38,589 bases of DNA from CAYNFR01 sp964616755 (GTDB lineage Bacteria > Bacteroidota > Bacteroidia > Chitinophagales > Saprospiraceae). The notes under the pieces are model-generated. The model worked only from the letters and a program-made list of their open reading frames with translations, had not been told where the DNA came from and made no database searches. Location: NCBI GenBank assembly GCA_964616755.1, contig CAZTSI010000033.1:1-38589 (forward strand), given 5' to 3'. Numbering within the stretch: the stretch's first letter is position 1; each line of letters starts with the position of its first letter. The translations under genes were made by a program, and so were the position numbers. Shown piece after piece: positions 17,346 through 25,609 of this stretch.

Positions 17346-18851
17346 ATGAAATTTAAATGTTTCTTCGTTGCGCTCATTTTAGTAAACTCCATTACTGCCC
17401 AAAAGGATTCGAGTCCTCCAAAAGCTCGGACTTTGCCTTCGGACATGGCGGCAACTACGGAGCATACGACCAAGATTAAAGGTATAACCATCCAATATTC
17501 TGCTACGGTAGGCACAATCCCCGTATGGGATACAGAGGGTAAAGAGATAGCTTATGTACAATATACGTACTATAAGCGTACGAACGTAGAACGATCAGAG
17601 GAGCGGCCCTTACTTTTTTCATTTAATGGTGGCCCGGGCTCCGGCTCAGCTTGGATGCATTTAGCGTACACAGGACCTAGAGTGCTAAATATTGATGATG
17701 AAGGATATCCAGTGCAGCCGTATGGGTTTAAAGAAAATCCATTTTCTGTGCTCGATGTGACAGATATCGTCTATGTCAATCCAGTCAACACAGGCTATTC
17801 TAGAACCATTCCTTTAGATGGCAAAGAAGTCGATAAAACTAAATTTTTTGGCATCAATGCCGACACCAAGTATCTAGCCGAGTGGATGAACACCTTTGTC
17901 ACTCGATATAGTCGTTGGCCTTCTCCAAAATATATTATAGGCGAGAGCTATGGGGGGACAAGAGTGATGGGGCTATCACTCGAATTGCAAAATAGCCAAT
18001 GGATGTATCTGAATGGAGTGATTATGGTGTCCCCTGCAGATTATAAGATTCTGCGCAACGGAGATCCGATTAGCGATGCGTTAAACTATCCATATTTTGC
18101 TGCCGCCGCTTGGCATCATAAAGTTTTGCCAGCTGACTTGCAAGCTAAAGGATTAGAAGAATTATTAACCGAAATAGAAACATATACTGTCAATGAGGTC
18201 ATTCCGGCACTGTCGCAAGGCGGTTTTATTACTAATGAACGTAGGGCAGACGTGGCCAATACATTGGCAAAATATACAGGATTGACTGCCAAAGATTATC
18301 TGGATAACAACCTTTCGGTTACTACCCAATATTTTTGGAAGCACTTATTAAAGGAAAAAGGTGGTTATACTATTGGTCGATTGGATTCGAGATATTTGGG
18401 TATCGACAAGCAATTGTTTGGTGATTCTCCTGATTATTCTGCCGAATTGACCTCTTGGCTTCATTCTTTTACTCCGGCAATCAATCATTATTATAAGACA
18501 GAGCTAAAACTTGAAACTGATGTCAAGTACAATATGTTCGGCCCTGTACGACCTTGGAATAATGAGAATGACAACACGCGCGAGAATCTTCGACAGGCCA
18601 TGGCGCAGAATCCATATTTGCGGGTATTGATCCAATCCGGATATTATGATGGTGCGACGACATATTTTGCTGCAAAATTTACTATGTGGCAAGCAGATCC
18701 GAGTGGCAGAATGAAAGATCGATTTGCATTTAAAGGCTATAAGAGCGGACACATGATGTATTTGCGAAGAGAAGATCTAGAAAATGCTAATGAGGATTTG
18801 CGGGAATTTATCAAAAGTTCATTGGCCAACGGCAAAGCTGCAAAATATTAA
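17346..18851 (+). CDS. Exported S10-family serine carboxypeptidase
   Basis: This 501-residue alpha/beta-hydrolase peptidase removes C-terminal residues from peptides, usually at acidic pH. It has an N-terminal signal peptide ending about QITAQ/ITAQ at residue 19, so it acts in the periplasm or outside. The oxyanion region FNGGPGSGS is at residues 93-101, the nucleophile elbow GESYGG places Ser201, and the other triad members are Asp435 (SGYYDG) and His469 (YKSGHMMY). The catalytic set is complete. The gene stands alone, with 180 bp upstream of it, and converges on pyrH. Nutritional peptide scavenging is the simplest role. Confidence 0.92.
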   Translation: MKFKCFFVALILVNSITAQKDSSPPKARTLPSDMAATTEHTTKIKGITIQYSATVGTIPVWDTEGKEIAYVQYTYYKRTNVERSEERPLLFSFNGGPGSGSAWMHLAYTGPRVLNIDDEGYPVQPYGFKENPFSVLDVTDIVYVNPVNTGYSRTIPLDGKEVDKTKFFGINADTKYLAEWMNTFVTRYSRWPSPKYIIGESYGGTRVMGLSLELQNSQWMYLNGVIMVSPADYKILRNGDPISDALNYPYFAAAAWHHKVLPADLQAKGLEELLTEIETYTVNEVIPALSQGGFITNERRADVANTLAKYTGLTAKDYLDNNLSVTTQYFWKHLLKEKGGYTIGRLDSRYLGIDKQLFGDSPDYSAELTSWLHSFTPAINHYYKTELKLETDVKYNMFGPVRPWNNENDNTRENLRQAMAQNPYLRVLIQSGYYDGATTYFAAKFTMWQADPSGRMKDRFAFKGYKSGHMMYLRREDLENANEDLREFIKSSLANGKAAKY

Positions 18852-18931
18852 TACACTCTAACCAACGTAAGAATACGATTAGCAATTTGCAACATATTTG
18901 ACTAAGATGGAGATGATCGCTGAACTAAAAA

Positions 18932-18992
18932 TCGCTCCACCAATCATATCGCCGGCAGGACAGACAGCTAAATAGACTTAAAGGAGGAGCGA
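18932..18992 (+). other. Inverted repeat in the convergent S10-pyrH interval
   Basis: TCGCTCC (18932-18938) and GGAGCGA (18986-18992) are perfect reverse complements, 47 nt apart, and the second arm is followed by CGTC and a T5 run. It lies 80 bp after the S10 stop and could serve as a weak terminator or a small structured RNA. No homologue is recognised. Confidence 0.3.
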
Positions 18993-19022
18993 CGTCTTTT
19001 TAGTGACACAAAGAAACTGAAT

Positions 19023-19037
19023 TTGATCAATGATCAA
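19023..19037. repeat. 15-bp near-perfect palindrome TTGATCA-A-TGATCAA
   Basis: Two 7-bp arms flank one base, a form typical of a dimeric-protein binding site and too tight for a stable RNA loop. It sits between the 3' ends of two convergent genes, where an operator is unexpected. Confidence 0.5.
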
Positions 19038-19070
19038 TTAACTGCTGGGCAGAAATTATACCGCAAGCAA

Positions 19071-19091
19071 AAACTTTAACATTTAAAGTTT
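19071..19091 (-). terminator. AT-rich hairpin at the 3' end of pyrH
   Basis: AAACTTTAA (19071-19079) pairs with TTAAAGTTT (19083-19091) around a 3-nt loop and overlaps the pyrH stop codon. On the minus strand it runs into TTTTTGC, so it may act as a weak, possibly bidirectional, terminator. Confidence 0.4.
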
Positions 19092-19800
19092 ACTCAACCA
19101 GAGTACCGATGGCTGCGCCTTCTATTACTTTTCGCAGATTACCAGGGGTATTTATATCAAAAACGATGATCGGTAGATTGTTTTCTTGACACATCGTAAA
19201 GGCTGTCATGTCCATCACCTTTAATCCAAGCTGTATAACATCATTAAAACTAATTTCAGGAAATCGAATAGCCGATTTATCAACTTTGGGATCTGCGCTG
19301 TAGATTCCATCCACCGAGGTACCTTTCAATATAATATGCGCGTCGATTTCATTTGCCCTCAGCGCCGCCGCAGAGTCTGTTGTAAAGTACGGGCTTCCTG
19401 TTCCTGCACTGAAGATTACGATACGCCCCTTTTCTAGATGTCTTATCGCACGGCGACGTATATATGGTTCAGCAATTTCCTTCATTTCGATGGCCGACAC
19501 TAAACGGGTATAAAGTCCTTTATTTTCCAGACTGTTTTGAAGCGCTAAGCCATTAATGCAAGTCGCCAACATACCCATATAATCACCTTGTGCGCGATCT
19601 ATCCCAGAGGCTATCGCATCGAGTCCACGATAGATATTTCCACCTCCTATCACGATAGCTAGCTCGATGCCCATGTCCGAAACACTTTTAATCTCTGCGG
19701 CATAATGATCCAAGCGATCTTGAGAGATACCATATGATTTATCTCCCATGAGTGCTTCGCCACTTAGTTTAAGTAGTATTCTTTTGTATTTGAGCTTCAT
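19090..19800 (-). CDS. pyrH: UMP kinase
   Basis: This 236-residue hexameric bacterial UMP kinase phosphorylates UMP to UDP with ATP in pyrimidine nucleotide synthesis. It belongs to the amino-acid-kinase fold: KLSGEAL at residues 11-17, GGGNIYRG near 52-59, the UMP-binding GTGSPYFTTDSAAALRA stretch, and the C-terminal NLRKVIEGAAIGTLV. Length is normal. It lies downstream of tsf on the same strand but a strong terminator at 19900-19931 separates them, so it should have its own promoter in the 140-bp gap. frr, which often follows pyrH in other bacteria, is absent here. Confidence 0.96.
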   Translation of the reverse strand: MKLKYKRILLKLSGEALMGDKSYGISQDRLDHYAAEIKSVSDMGIELAIVIGGGNIYRGLDAIASGIDRAQGDYMGMLATCINGLALQNSLENKGLYTRLVSAIEMKEIAEPYIRRRAIRHLEKGRIVIFSAGTGSPYFTTDSAAALRANEIDAHIILKGTSVDGIYSADPKVDKSAIRFPEISFNDVIQLGLKVMDMTAFTMCQENNLPIIVFDINTPGNLRKVIEGAAIGTLVE

Positions 19801-19899
19801 CGATTTAATAGTTGTGTTTTCAGTGTATATCGAAGTTAAAGGCTTCTTTTAAGTTTATATTTTGCTCAAGCAAAGACAAAAGTTCCCATTTTGCGGGGC

Positions 19900-19931
19900 A
19901 AAAAAAAGGCGGTTTGATAAGAACCGCCTTT
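19900..19931 (-). terminator. Strong intrinsic terminator after tsf
   Basis: On the minus strand a perfect 10-bp stem (19922-19931 with 19905-19914) contains AAGGCGG/CCGCCTT, has a 7-nt loop, and is followed by a T-run of eight (complement of the A-run at 19900-19907, partly within the stem). It starts 10 bp after the tsf stop and should end the rplM-tsf transcript. Confidence 0.85.
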
Positions 19932-19940
19932 AAACCTCTA

Positions 19941-20783
19941 TTAGCCTAGAGCTATATGTTTGAAGTCTGTGACTGTCAAATCTTTGTGTTGAGATTTTAG
20001 ATACTCCTCAATTGACTTTGAAGAGTCCTTAACAAAGACTTGTGCCAAGAGCGTCGTCTCTTTAAAGAATTTCTGAAGTCTTCCTTGGGCAATTTTATCC
20101 AACATCGCCTCTGGCTTACCTTCATTGCGGGCTAGCTCCATTCCTATCTCTAACTCCTTGTCAACGATTTCTTGCGGAACACTGTCCTTACTTACAGCGA
20201 TAGGCTTCATCGCAGCTACTTGCATCGCCACATCTTTACCAGCGGCTTCGTATTGTGGCCCTTCAAGATTTAACGCAACTATTACACCCGCTTTATATCC
20301 CATGTGGATGTAGGGTAGGACTTGACCTTGACCAGCTTCGGTCTCAATTTTGGCATACTCCTTCACCTCAATTTTTTCGCCTATAACTCCGATTTGCTCT
20401 ATAACTTTATCTGCAATAGATAGACTCTTATCATAAGGTAAGGCAATAAGTTCTTCGAGTGTGTCAGGCAGATTGGTCAAGGCGGCCTGCGCAATATCTT
20501 GCGCCAGATTTATAAATCCTTCGCCTTTAGCCACGAAGTCTGTCTCGCAGCTTAGTTTAATGACTACACCATTATTCTTATTGTAGCTAGTCAAGGCGAT
20601 AACTACGCCTTCGTTTGCTTCTCTTTCAGCACGCTTGGCGGAAAGTTTTTGCCCCTTTTTTCTTAGTATTTCGATAGCTTGCTCGATATCTCCGTTTGAT
20701 TCAGTAAGGGCAGACTTGCAATCCATCATACCCGCACCAGTAATATCTCTTAGCTCTTTAACATCTTTAGCTGAAACTGACAT
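19941..20783 (-). CDS. tsf: Translation elongation factor Ts
   Basis: EF-Ts is the cytoplasmic nucleotide-exchange factor that recycles EF-Tu-GDP. The 280-residue product has the N-terminal UBA-like module with VKELRDITGAGMMDCKSAL (residues 8-26), then the conserved CETDFVAK (about residues 79-86) that contacts EF-Tu, and the dimerization/core repeat. Length is typical. It follows rpsB by 44 bp and is the last gene before a strong terminator, giving the rplM-rpsI-rpsB-tsf order usual in Bacteroidota. Confidence 0.97.
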   Translation of the reverse strand: MSVSAKDVKELRDITGAGMMDCKSALTESNGDIEQAIEILRKKGQKLSAKRAEREANEGVVIALTSYNKNNGVVIKLSCETDFVAKGEGFINLAQDIAQAALTNLPDTLEELIALPYDKSLSIADKVIEQIGVIGEKIEVKEYAKIETEAGQGQVLPYIHMGYKAGVIVALNLEGPQYEAAGKDVAMQVAAMKPIAVSKDSVPQEIVDKELEIGMELARNEGKPEAMLDKIAQGRLQKFFKETTLLAQVFVKDSSKSIEEYLKSQHKDLTVTDFKHIALG

Positions 20784-20827
20784 TTTTCTTTGTTTAGTAA
20801 TTATAAAAAAATGTGGCTGACTGTTGA

Positions 20828-21538
20828 TTAGCTATTTTCTAACTCAGTCTTACTTTTTCTACGCTCTTCCAATCCTTCTTTGATCGCATCTATCATGATT
20901 TTGGTGATGATTTGGATGGATTTAGAGGCGTCATCGTTGGCTGGTATAGGGAAATCCACTAGTCCAGGATTACAATTTGTATCGACCATAGCTATAGTAC
21001 GAATACCCATTTTATTGGCTTCGGTGATCGCTAAATGTTCTTGTACTATATCGACAACGAACATGGCGGCTGGAGTACGATTCAGATTGGCAACTCCACC
21101 CAATACCTTTTCTAACTTATCACGCTCACGCTGTAAGGTAAGACGTTCCTTTTTGGTAATACTTGTTAAAGAAGCATCTGCGAGCATAGTATCGATCGTC
21201 TGCATCTTTTTGATGGATCGTCTGATCGTGGCGAAGTTGGTCATCATCCCTCCTAACCAACGCTCAGTAACGAAAGGCATTCCGACGCTTCTTGCAGCTT
21301 CAGATACAATATCACGAGCTTGCTTTTTAGTCGCGACGAAAAGTATTTTTCGGCCAGATTTAGCGATAGACTTCATTGCCTTCGCGGCCTTTTCGGCACA
21401 TTCGATCGTTCTGTTAAGATCGATGATGTGGATACCTTTACTCTCTGTAAAGATATAAGGTCGCATTTTCGGATTCCATTTGCGTTTCATGTGACCGAAA
21501 TGTACTCCTGCTTCTAATAGTTCTTTATATTCTGCCAT
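20828..21538 (-). CDS. rpsB: 30S ribosomal protein S2
   Basis: The 236-residue S2 protein binds the head-body junction of the small subunit. Clear family sequence includes LLEAGVHFGHMKRKWNPKM at residues 7-25, IHIIDLNRT, the WLGGMMTNF motif, and DTNCNPGLVDFPIPANDDA near the C-terminus. Length is normal and nothing is missing. It is 42 bp after rpsI and 44 bp before tsf; the rpsB-tsf pair is nearly universal in bacteria. Confidence 0.97.
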   Translation of the reverse strand: MAEYKELLEAGVHFGHMKRKWNPKMRPYIFTESKGIHIIDLNRTIECAEKAAKAMKSIAKSGRKILFVATKKQARDIVSEAARSVGMPFVTERWLGGMMTNFATIRRSIKKMQTIDTMLADASLTSITKKERLTLQRERDKLEKVLGGVANLNRTPAAMFVVDIVQEHLAITEANKMGIRTIAMVDTNCNPGLVDFPIPANDDASKSIQIITKIMIDAIKEGLEERRKSKTELENS

Positions 21539-21580
21539 GAGGATATTCTTTGAATGTTTAAAATGGTGATGAGCCAGTGA

Positions 21581-21967
21581 TTAACGCTTAGAGAACTGGA
21601 AGCTCTTTCTTGCTTTTGGTTTACCAAATTTCTTACGCTCTACTACTCTCGCATCTCTTGTAAGATATTTGTGGCTCTTAAGAATGTCTTTATTCTCAAT
21701 ATTCAAGCCCGCTAGTATCCGAGAAATACCAAGACGAATCGCTTCAGCTTGACCTTTGAAACCCCCACCGTTTACATTGACGGTCACATCGAATTGATTC
21801 ATTCCGTTTACCAACTTCAGCGGATCTTCGACATTAAACCGCGTATACTGCATTGGGAAGTATTCTTTGTAATCTTTACCATTAATGATAATAGCACCAC
21901 TTCCGGCCGTTAAATACACTCTGGCAACGGAAGCTTTTCTCCGGCCTATTGCGTTCATTTTCTCCAT
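21581..21967 (-). CDS. rpsI: 30S ribosomal protein S9
   Basis: The 128-residue S9 protein has the N-terminal NAIGRRKASVARVYL, the central GGGFKGQAEAIRLGISRIL, and the basic C-terminal tail ending SFQFSKR that reaches the ribosomal P site. The start gives MEKMNAIG, three residues before the family core. It begins 2 bp after the rplM stop, so the pair is translationally linked. Confidence 0.97.
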   Translation of the reverse strand: MEKMNAIGRRKASVARVYLTAGSGAIIINGKDYKEYFPMQYTRFNVEDPLKLVNGMNQFDVTVNVNGGGFKGQAEAIRLGISRILAGLNIENKDILKSHKYLTRDARVVERKKFGKPKARKSFQFSKR

Positions 21968-21969
21968 GA

Positions 21970-22413
21970 TTAGAAATTAAGCGTTTTGGGTTGTTGAGCA
22001 GTATGAGGATGATCCGCTGCTGTGTACACGAATAACTTTTTGTACATAGCTCTGCCCAGTTTTGTCTTAGGTAACATGCCTTTTACAGCGTTTTCGACGA
22101 CCGCTTCAGGCCGTTTTGCTAACATTTCTGTTGCTGTTCTTCTCTTAAGTCCACCTGGATAACCTGAGTACCTGAGATATTCCTTCTGGGCCATCTTGTT
22201 GCCGGTAAAGCGAATCTTATCTGCATTAACTACAATTACGTAGTCACCTGTATCGACATGTGGGGTATAAGATGTCTTGTGTTTGCCCCTGAGGACAGTC
22301 GCAATCTTGGTACACATACGACCGACGGTCATGCCTTCCGCATCCACGACATACCATATTCTGGTGACGTCTTCTTTGCGGGCCGATTGGGTTTTATAAC
22401 TTAGTGTATTCAC
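21970..22413 (-). CDS. rplM: 50S ribosomal protein L13
   Basis: The 147-residue L13 protein is an early assembly protein of the large subunit. Family sequence includes WYVVDAEGMTVGRMCTKIATVLRGKHK, DTGDYVIVVNADKIRFTGNK, and GMLPKTKLGRAMYKKLFVY. The start is GTG at 22411-22413: it gives MNTLSYKTQSA, matching Bacteroidota L13 N-termini, and no in-frame ATG exists upstream. It opens the minus-strand rplM-rpsI-rpsB-tsf operon and has a roughly 110-nt leader with two small hairpins. Confidence 0.96.
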   Translation of the reverse strand: MNTLSYKTQSARKEDVTRIWYVVDAEGMTVGRMCTKIATVLRGKHKTSYTPHVDTGDYVIVVNADKIRFTGNKMAQKEYLRYSGYPGGLKRRTATEMLAKRPEAVVENAVKGMLPKTKLGRAMYKKLFVYTAADHPHTAQQPKTLNF

Positions 22414-22585
22414 AATAATTAATTGTCGTTTTTCTAAAAGAGCCGCGAAACTAACCCAATTCGCTTATCCAAACAAGTGTTTGAGGAAATTATTTTCTTA
22501 TTGAAGAAGCTAACTAATTGATTTTCAGCAAAAATATCGCACATTTTTTCTCATTGTGCACAATTTTGGCATTAGTTCGACCCTA
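22414..22585 (-). promoter_or_regulatory. rplM operon leader: -7 element, palindrome and two hairpins
   Basis: Reading the minus strand, TATTTTTG (22529-22536) is an exact match to TAnnTTTG. The only TTG upstream is 24 bp away, longer than usual, and lies in a perfect 12-bp palindrome ATTGTGCACAAT (22553-22564). Between this point and the GTG start lie two small hairpins: GTTTG/CAAAC with a 4-nt loop (22470-22483) and GCGAA/TTCGC (22445-22464). This layout would suit autoregulation by a ribosomal protein, but the stems are short and no known leader family is recognised. Confidence 0.35.
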
Positions 22586-23104
22586 TCACCACTGTTTTAT
22601 AATGGCAGGGTTGTTTATCCATCTTGACCAATCCTTATTGTAAGTATGTATTTGGTTGGTCACAGCACCTTGCGCATCGGTCAATGGAAAACCGCAATTG
22701 GCCCATTCAAAAATACTTCCATACAGGTTAAAGACGTTTTTGAACCCGCGTGCTTTGAGTTTTTCTCCGATCTTTTCACTTCGGTAGCCAACAGAACAAT
22801 AAACGATAATCTTGGTATCCTTAGGCACAGAGTCAAGTAGGTGCCAATCAGGATGGTCATAGCCCATAAACTTAGCCGGGGCAATATAGCTAATGTCATA
22901 TTCATCCCTTTCTCGAATGTCTAACCAAAGGTATTCATCCGCAGAATGGTGGGCTTGATGAACGTCGATAGTGGCTACAGTATGTGACAATAGCACTGAT
23001 AATTTTTTAGCGAATGCTTCATTTTGAATACCCTGGGCTTCCACATGGTTTGCAGCAAAAATGGATACCCATATGACTAAAAAAGAAAAAAGCAAACGTT
23101 TCAT
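22586..23104 (-). CDS. Exported rhodanese-domain protein
   Basis: From the ATG at 23102-23104 the product is 172 residues with a signal peptide (MKRLLFSFLVIWVSIFA, cleavage likely after VEAQ at residue 24). The frame stays open to 23290, but that extension is unlike any rhodanese and buries the signal peptide. The single rhodanese domain spans about residues 45-140, with LDIRERDEYD near 61-70 and the active-site loop CSVGYRS at 103-109, where Cys103 would carry persulfide. It should act in the periplasm on thiosulfate, persulfides or a protein partner. It lies upstream of rplM on the same strand but 172 bp away. Confidence 0.88.
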   Translation of the reverse strand: MKRLLFSFLVIWVSIFAANHVEAQGIQNEAFAKKLSVLLSHTVATIDVHQAHHSADEYLWLDIRERDEYDISYIAPAKFMGYDHPDWHLLDSVPKDTKIIVYCSVGYRSEKIGEKLKARGFKNVFNLYGSIFEWANCGFPLTDAQGAVTNQIHTYNKDWSRWINNPAIIKQW

Positions 23105-23216
23105 ATGAGCTATAAGGCAATTTAGAGAATCAAAGTTCGCTATGCACAACAATTTTCTTTTCATTTTTTTGTAAGTATAAGCGAAGTAGCCTATCATTAA
23201 CCCAAAGGAGAACGAC

Positions 23217-25166
23217 ATGATCAAGATATACCAAATTTTTCTTTGCTCTTTGATGCTAGCACCTGGACTAATGGCCCAAAAAATGGCCAAGGTAACACCA
23301 GATCTACTCCAACGTAGCCAGCATCCTTCCTTTCCAGAAGCGCCAGCCGTCTATCTGATCAATCACGGCCAAATGAATGTCAATTTGTACTCTGACGGAT
23401 CGGCCTTTGTGGAGGTCAATTATCGTCAGCGTATTCAGATTTATAACATTGATGGAGCGGGTTACGCACAAGTCTTTTTGGAGTTGTATAATAATCGTTC
23501 TGGGGCAGAGCGGATAAGAAATATAAAGGTGACCAGTTATAATTTGCGAAAAGATAAGGTGCAATCTACCGAAATGGACCGCAGAATGATCAAGTACAAA
23601 GAGATAAATGATAATATAACGCTCGTGAGCTTTAGGGCTCCCAAAGTGAAAGATCAAACCATTATCGATATAAGCTATACTGTGTCTACACCATTTTTGG
23701 GCGCTGCACCGCGTTGGTATTTTCAAAAGGACATACCAGTGGAAGTCAGCTTGTTTCAATTTTATAATTACTATGATTTTCCATTTATTCCACATTTCTC
23801 GGGTACAGATCGAGTAAAGCTCCAATTAGAAGGACGTAAATCATCGGGCGCTATACAGCGCGACCTGACAGCTCTAGCTCAAAATGTGCCGCCTGTCGTT
23901 ATTATGGATCACCTTTTATCTCCTGAAGATGGAGTGAGCAGTGTTAAAATGGCAGCTGAGCCCGATTATTTTAGAACCTCCCTTCTCGAAAACAGAAAGG
24001 CTTCGTGGGAAGAGGCCGGCAAGGAACTGCTGGCTGCAGGTTTTTTTGGCAAAATGATAGAGCGAGAGTTTGACGAATTAAATCCTATTATTCGCAAAGC
24101 TAAAAATCAGACGGAAGACGAAGCTATTGCAACCGTCTATCAAGAAATACAGCGACGATACAAATGGAATCGCCAATATGATATCGGGCCACAAAAAGAT
24201 CTCAACGATATTCTCGAATCCAAGCAAGGCAGCATCGGGGAGATCAACCTTCTTTTACTAAATGTCTTGGACAAACTAAATATAGAGGCAGATCCGATAT
24301 TAACAAAAAATAGAGGTGATGGCATACTCCAATCGTCTACTGCAAGTCTAGCCGATTTTAATTATCTGCTCGTTCGAATTACTAAAAAAGACGGTTCCCA
24401 ACTCTTGATAGATGCAAGCTCAAAATTAGTTCCCCTCGGAGAAATCCCCTATAGAGCAACTAATGCAACGGGCTTATTAGTCCTGCCTGTACAGAGTAAA
24501 ATGATCCTTTTGCCAAACCCAAATTTGTATAAGGTGAATAGTCTGTCTAAACTTCAAATAGACGCTCCCAATCAAATGCTTAAAGGCGAAGGCAAGAGGC
24601 AGTACACTCAATATGCCACCACATCACATAAGGTACGCATTGCTAACAAAATGGCAGATGAAGATGTACGCTTTGAAACGCAATTGGAACCTGAGCTTTG
24701 GAGCGCAAGAGATAAGTACACCATTACCAATGTCGTCGAGAAAGAAAACAATGAATTAGTTTTTGATTTTACTCAAGAGATAAAAGATGCCTTGAGACAA
24801 AATGGTGACACTTTACTAATAGGCGCCGCCTTAAATTTTGGTGTAAAAACGAATCCTTTCAGTCAAGAAATGCGATCTCTTCCAGTTTTCTTAAGCAGTA
24901 AAATAGCCTTTAACTATGTCGCTACAATTGAAATAGATGATTCTTTTGAAATAATTGAATATCCCTCAAGCGCCTCATGGGTACTGCCCGATGATGCGGC
25001 TAGATTTGCCTATGAAGTTAAGCCAATACAAAATGGACTTTCGATAGCTTATAACCTTGTGATTAATAAAACCGTATTTGACACATCTGAATATGCCAAT
25101 TTGCGTCAATTTTACGAACTTATTTTATCGAAAGAAATGGAGAATATTAAACTTTTGAGACTCTAA
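23217..25166 (+). CDS. Exported DUF3857/transglutaminase-like protein, catalytic residues lost (paralogue 1)
   Basis: This 649-residue protein begins with a signal peptide ending near LMAQ (residue 21), followed by a DUF3857 beta-rich domain (about 50-250) and a transglutaminase-like domain (about 300-410). The expected catalytic Cys position reads GSIGEINLL (Ile340) and the His position reads FNYLL (Tyr383); only the Asp (LLIDAS, Asp399) remains. It is therefore probably a binding rather than catalytic protein. The C-terminal third is a beta-domain ending LRQFYELILSKEMENIKLL, shared with paralogue 3. A clear AGGAG ribosome-binding site precedes the ATG, unusual in this window. Function is unknown. 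Confidence 0.85.
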   Translation: MIKIYQIFLCSLMLAPGLMAQKMAKVTPDLLQRSQHPSFPEAPAVYLINHGQMNVNLYSDGSAFVEVNYRQRIQIYNIDGAGYAQVFLELYNNRSGAERIRNIKVTSYNLRKDKVQSTEMDRRMIKYKEINDNITLVSFRAPKVKDQTIIDISYTVSTPFLGAAPRWYFQKDIPVEVSLFQFYNYYDFPFIPHFSGTDRVKLQLEGRKSSGAIQRDLTALAQNVPPVVIMDHLLSPEDGVSSVKMAAEPDYFRTSLLENRKASWEEAGKELLAAGFFGKMIEREFDELNPIIRKAKNQTEDEAIATVYQEIQRRYKWNRQYDIGPQKDLNDILESKQGSIGEINLLLLNVLDKLNIEADPILTKNRGDGILQSSTASLADFNYLLVRITKKDGSQLLIDASSKLVPLGEIPYRATNATGLLVLPVQSKMILLPNPNLYKVNSLSKLQIDAPNQMLKGEGKRQYTQYATTSHKVRIANKMADEDVRFETQLEPELWSARDKYTITNVVEKENNELVFDFTQEIKDALRQNGDTLLIGAALNFGVKTNPFSQEMRSLPVFLSSKIAFNYVATIEIDDSFEIIEYPSSASWVLPDDAARFAYEVKPIQNGLSIAYNLVINKTVFDTSEYANLRQFYELILSKEMENIKLLRL

Positions 25167-25609
25167 TAGTTACAGTTAATCCTTTCCTTTTTTGCTCCTG
25201 TCTAAACTACAATCGTTAAGTGCCGAGAATGGTCACCGATGAAAATCGTTATAGTGTAGTTATAGAAGCATCTGGCATTTCGTGTCTCATTCATACTTCG
25301 ATAAGCCACATTATAATTTAACTTGGTATTGGCATACAATTTGACGTACTAATTAAAGTAAAAGTACGTTTTAGAATTTATCAAACAAAAGTAATTACCT
25401 GCGAATGTCTAGGAGTAGATTCTGGCGAGTAAGGGTAGCATTTCACTCTCTCCTTCATGGGGTCAGAGCTTGGGGTAAGTATAACGTTTGAGAGATCCAG
25501 AAATTCTTGATTCTGGAATTGAAATAAGCCTGCCTAAAAGTCTGTTCTGTCGTGTCTTTAATGTAAATAGGTAGAACGCCTTAAATTTTTTCATAAAGCT
25601 TTCATCATT
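25167..25609. other. Intergenic stretch between the first and second DUF3857 genes
   Basis: These 443 bp hold no recognisable gene. A hairpin lies at 25344-25369 (see separate entry) and a 6-bp inverted repeat CCAGAA/TTCTGG at 25497-25516. The latter has no T-tract. Paralogue 2 is therefore probably transcribed from its own promoter, though I could not locate a convincing one. Confidence 0.5.
25344..25372 (+). terminator. Possible weak terminator downstream of paralogue 1
   Basis: ACGTACT (25344-25350) pairs with AGTACGT (25363-25369) around a 12-nt loop and is followed by TTTT. It lies 178 bp after the stop codon. The short stem and T-run make this tentative. Confidence 0.3.

Noticed and set aside
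18907..18975. A 22-codon open frame on the plus strand and a hydrophobic 20-codon frame on the minus strand around 18880-18945.
   Set aside because: Very short, no initiation signals, and no recognised family. Overlap with the inverted repeat at 18932-18992 explains the pattern better.
23105..23290. N-terminal extension of the rhodanese frame up to 23290.
   Set aside because: The ATG at 23102-23104 begins a proper signal peptide; the extension overlaps the divergent DUF3857 gene's start and has no family support.
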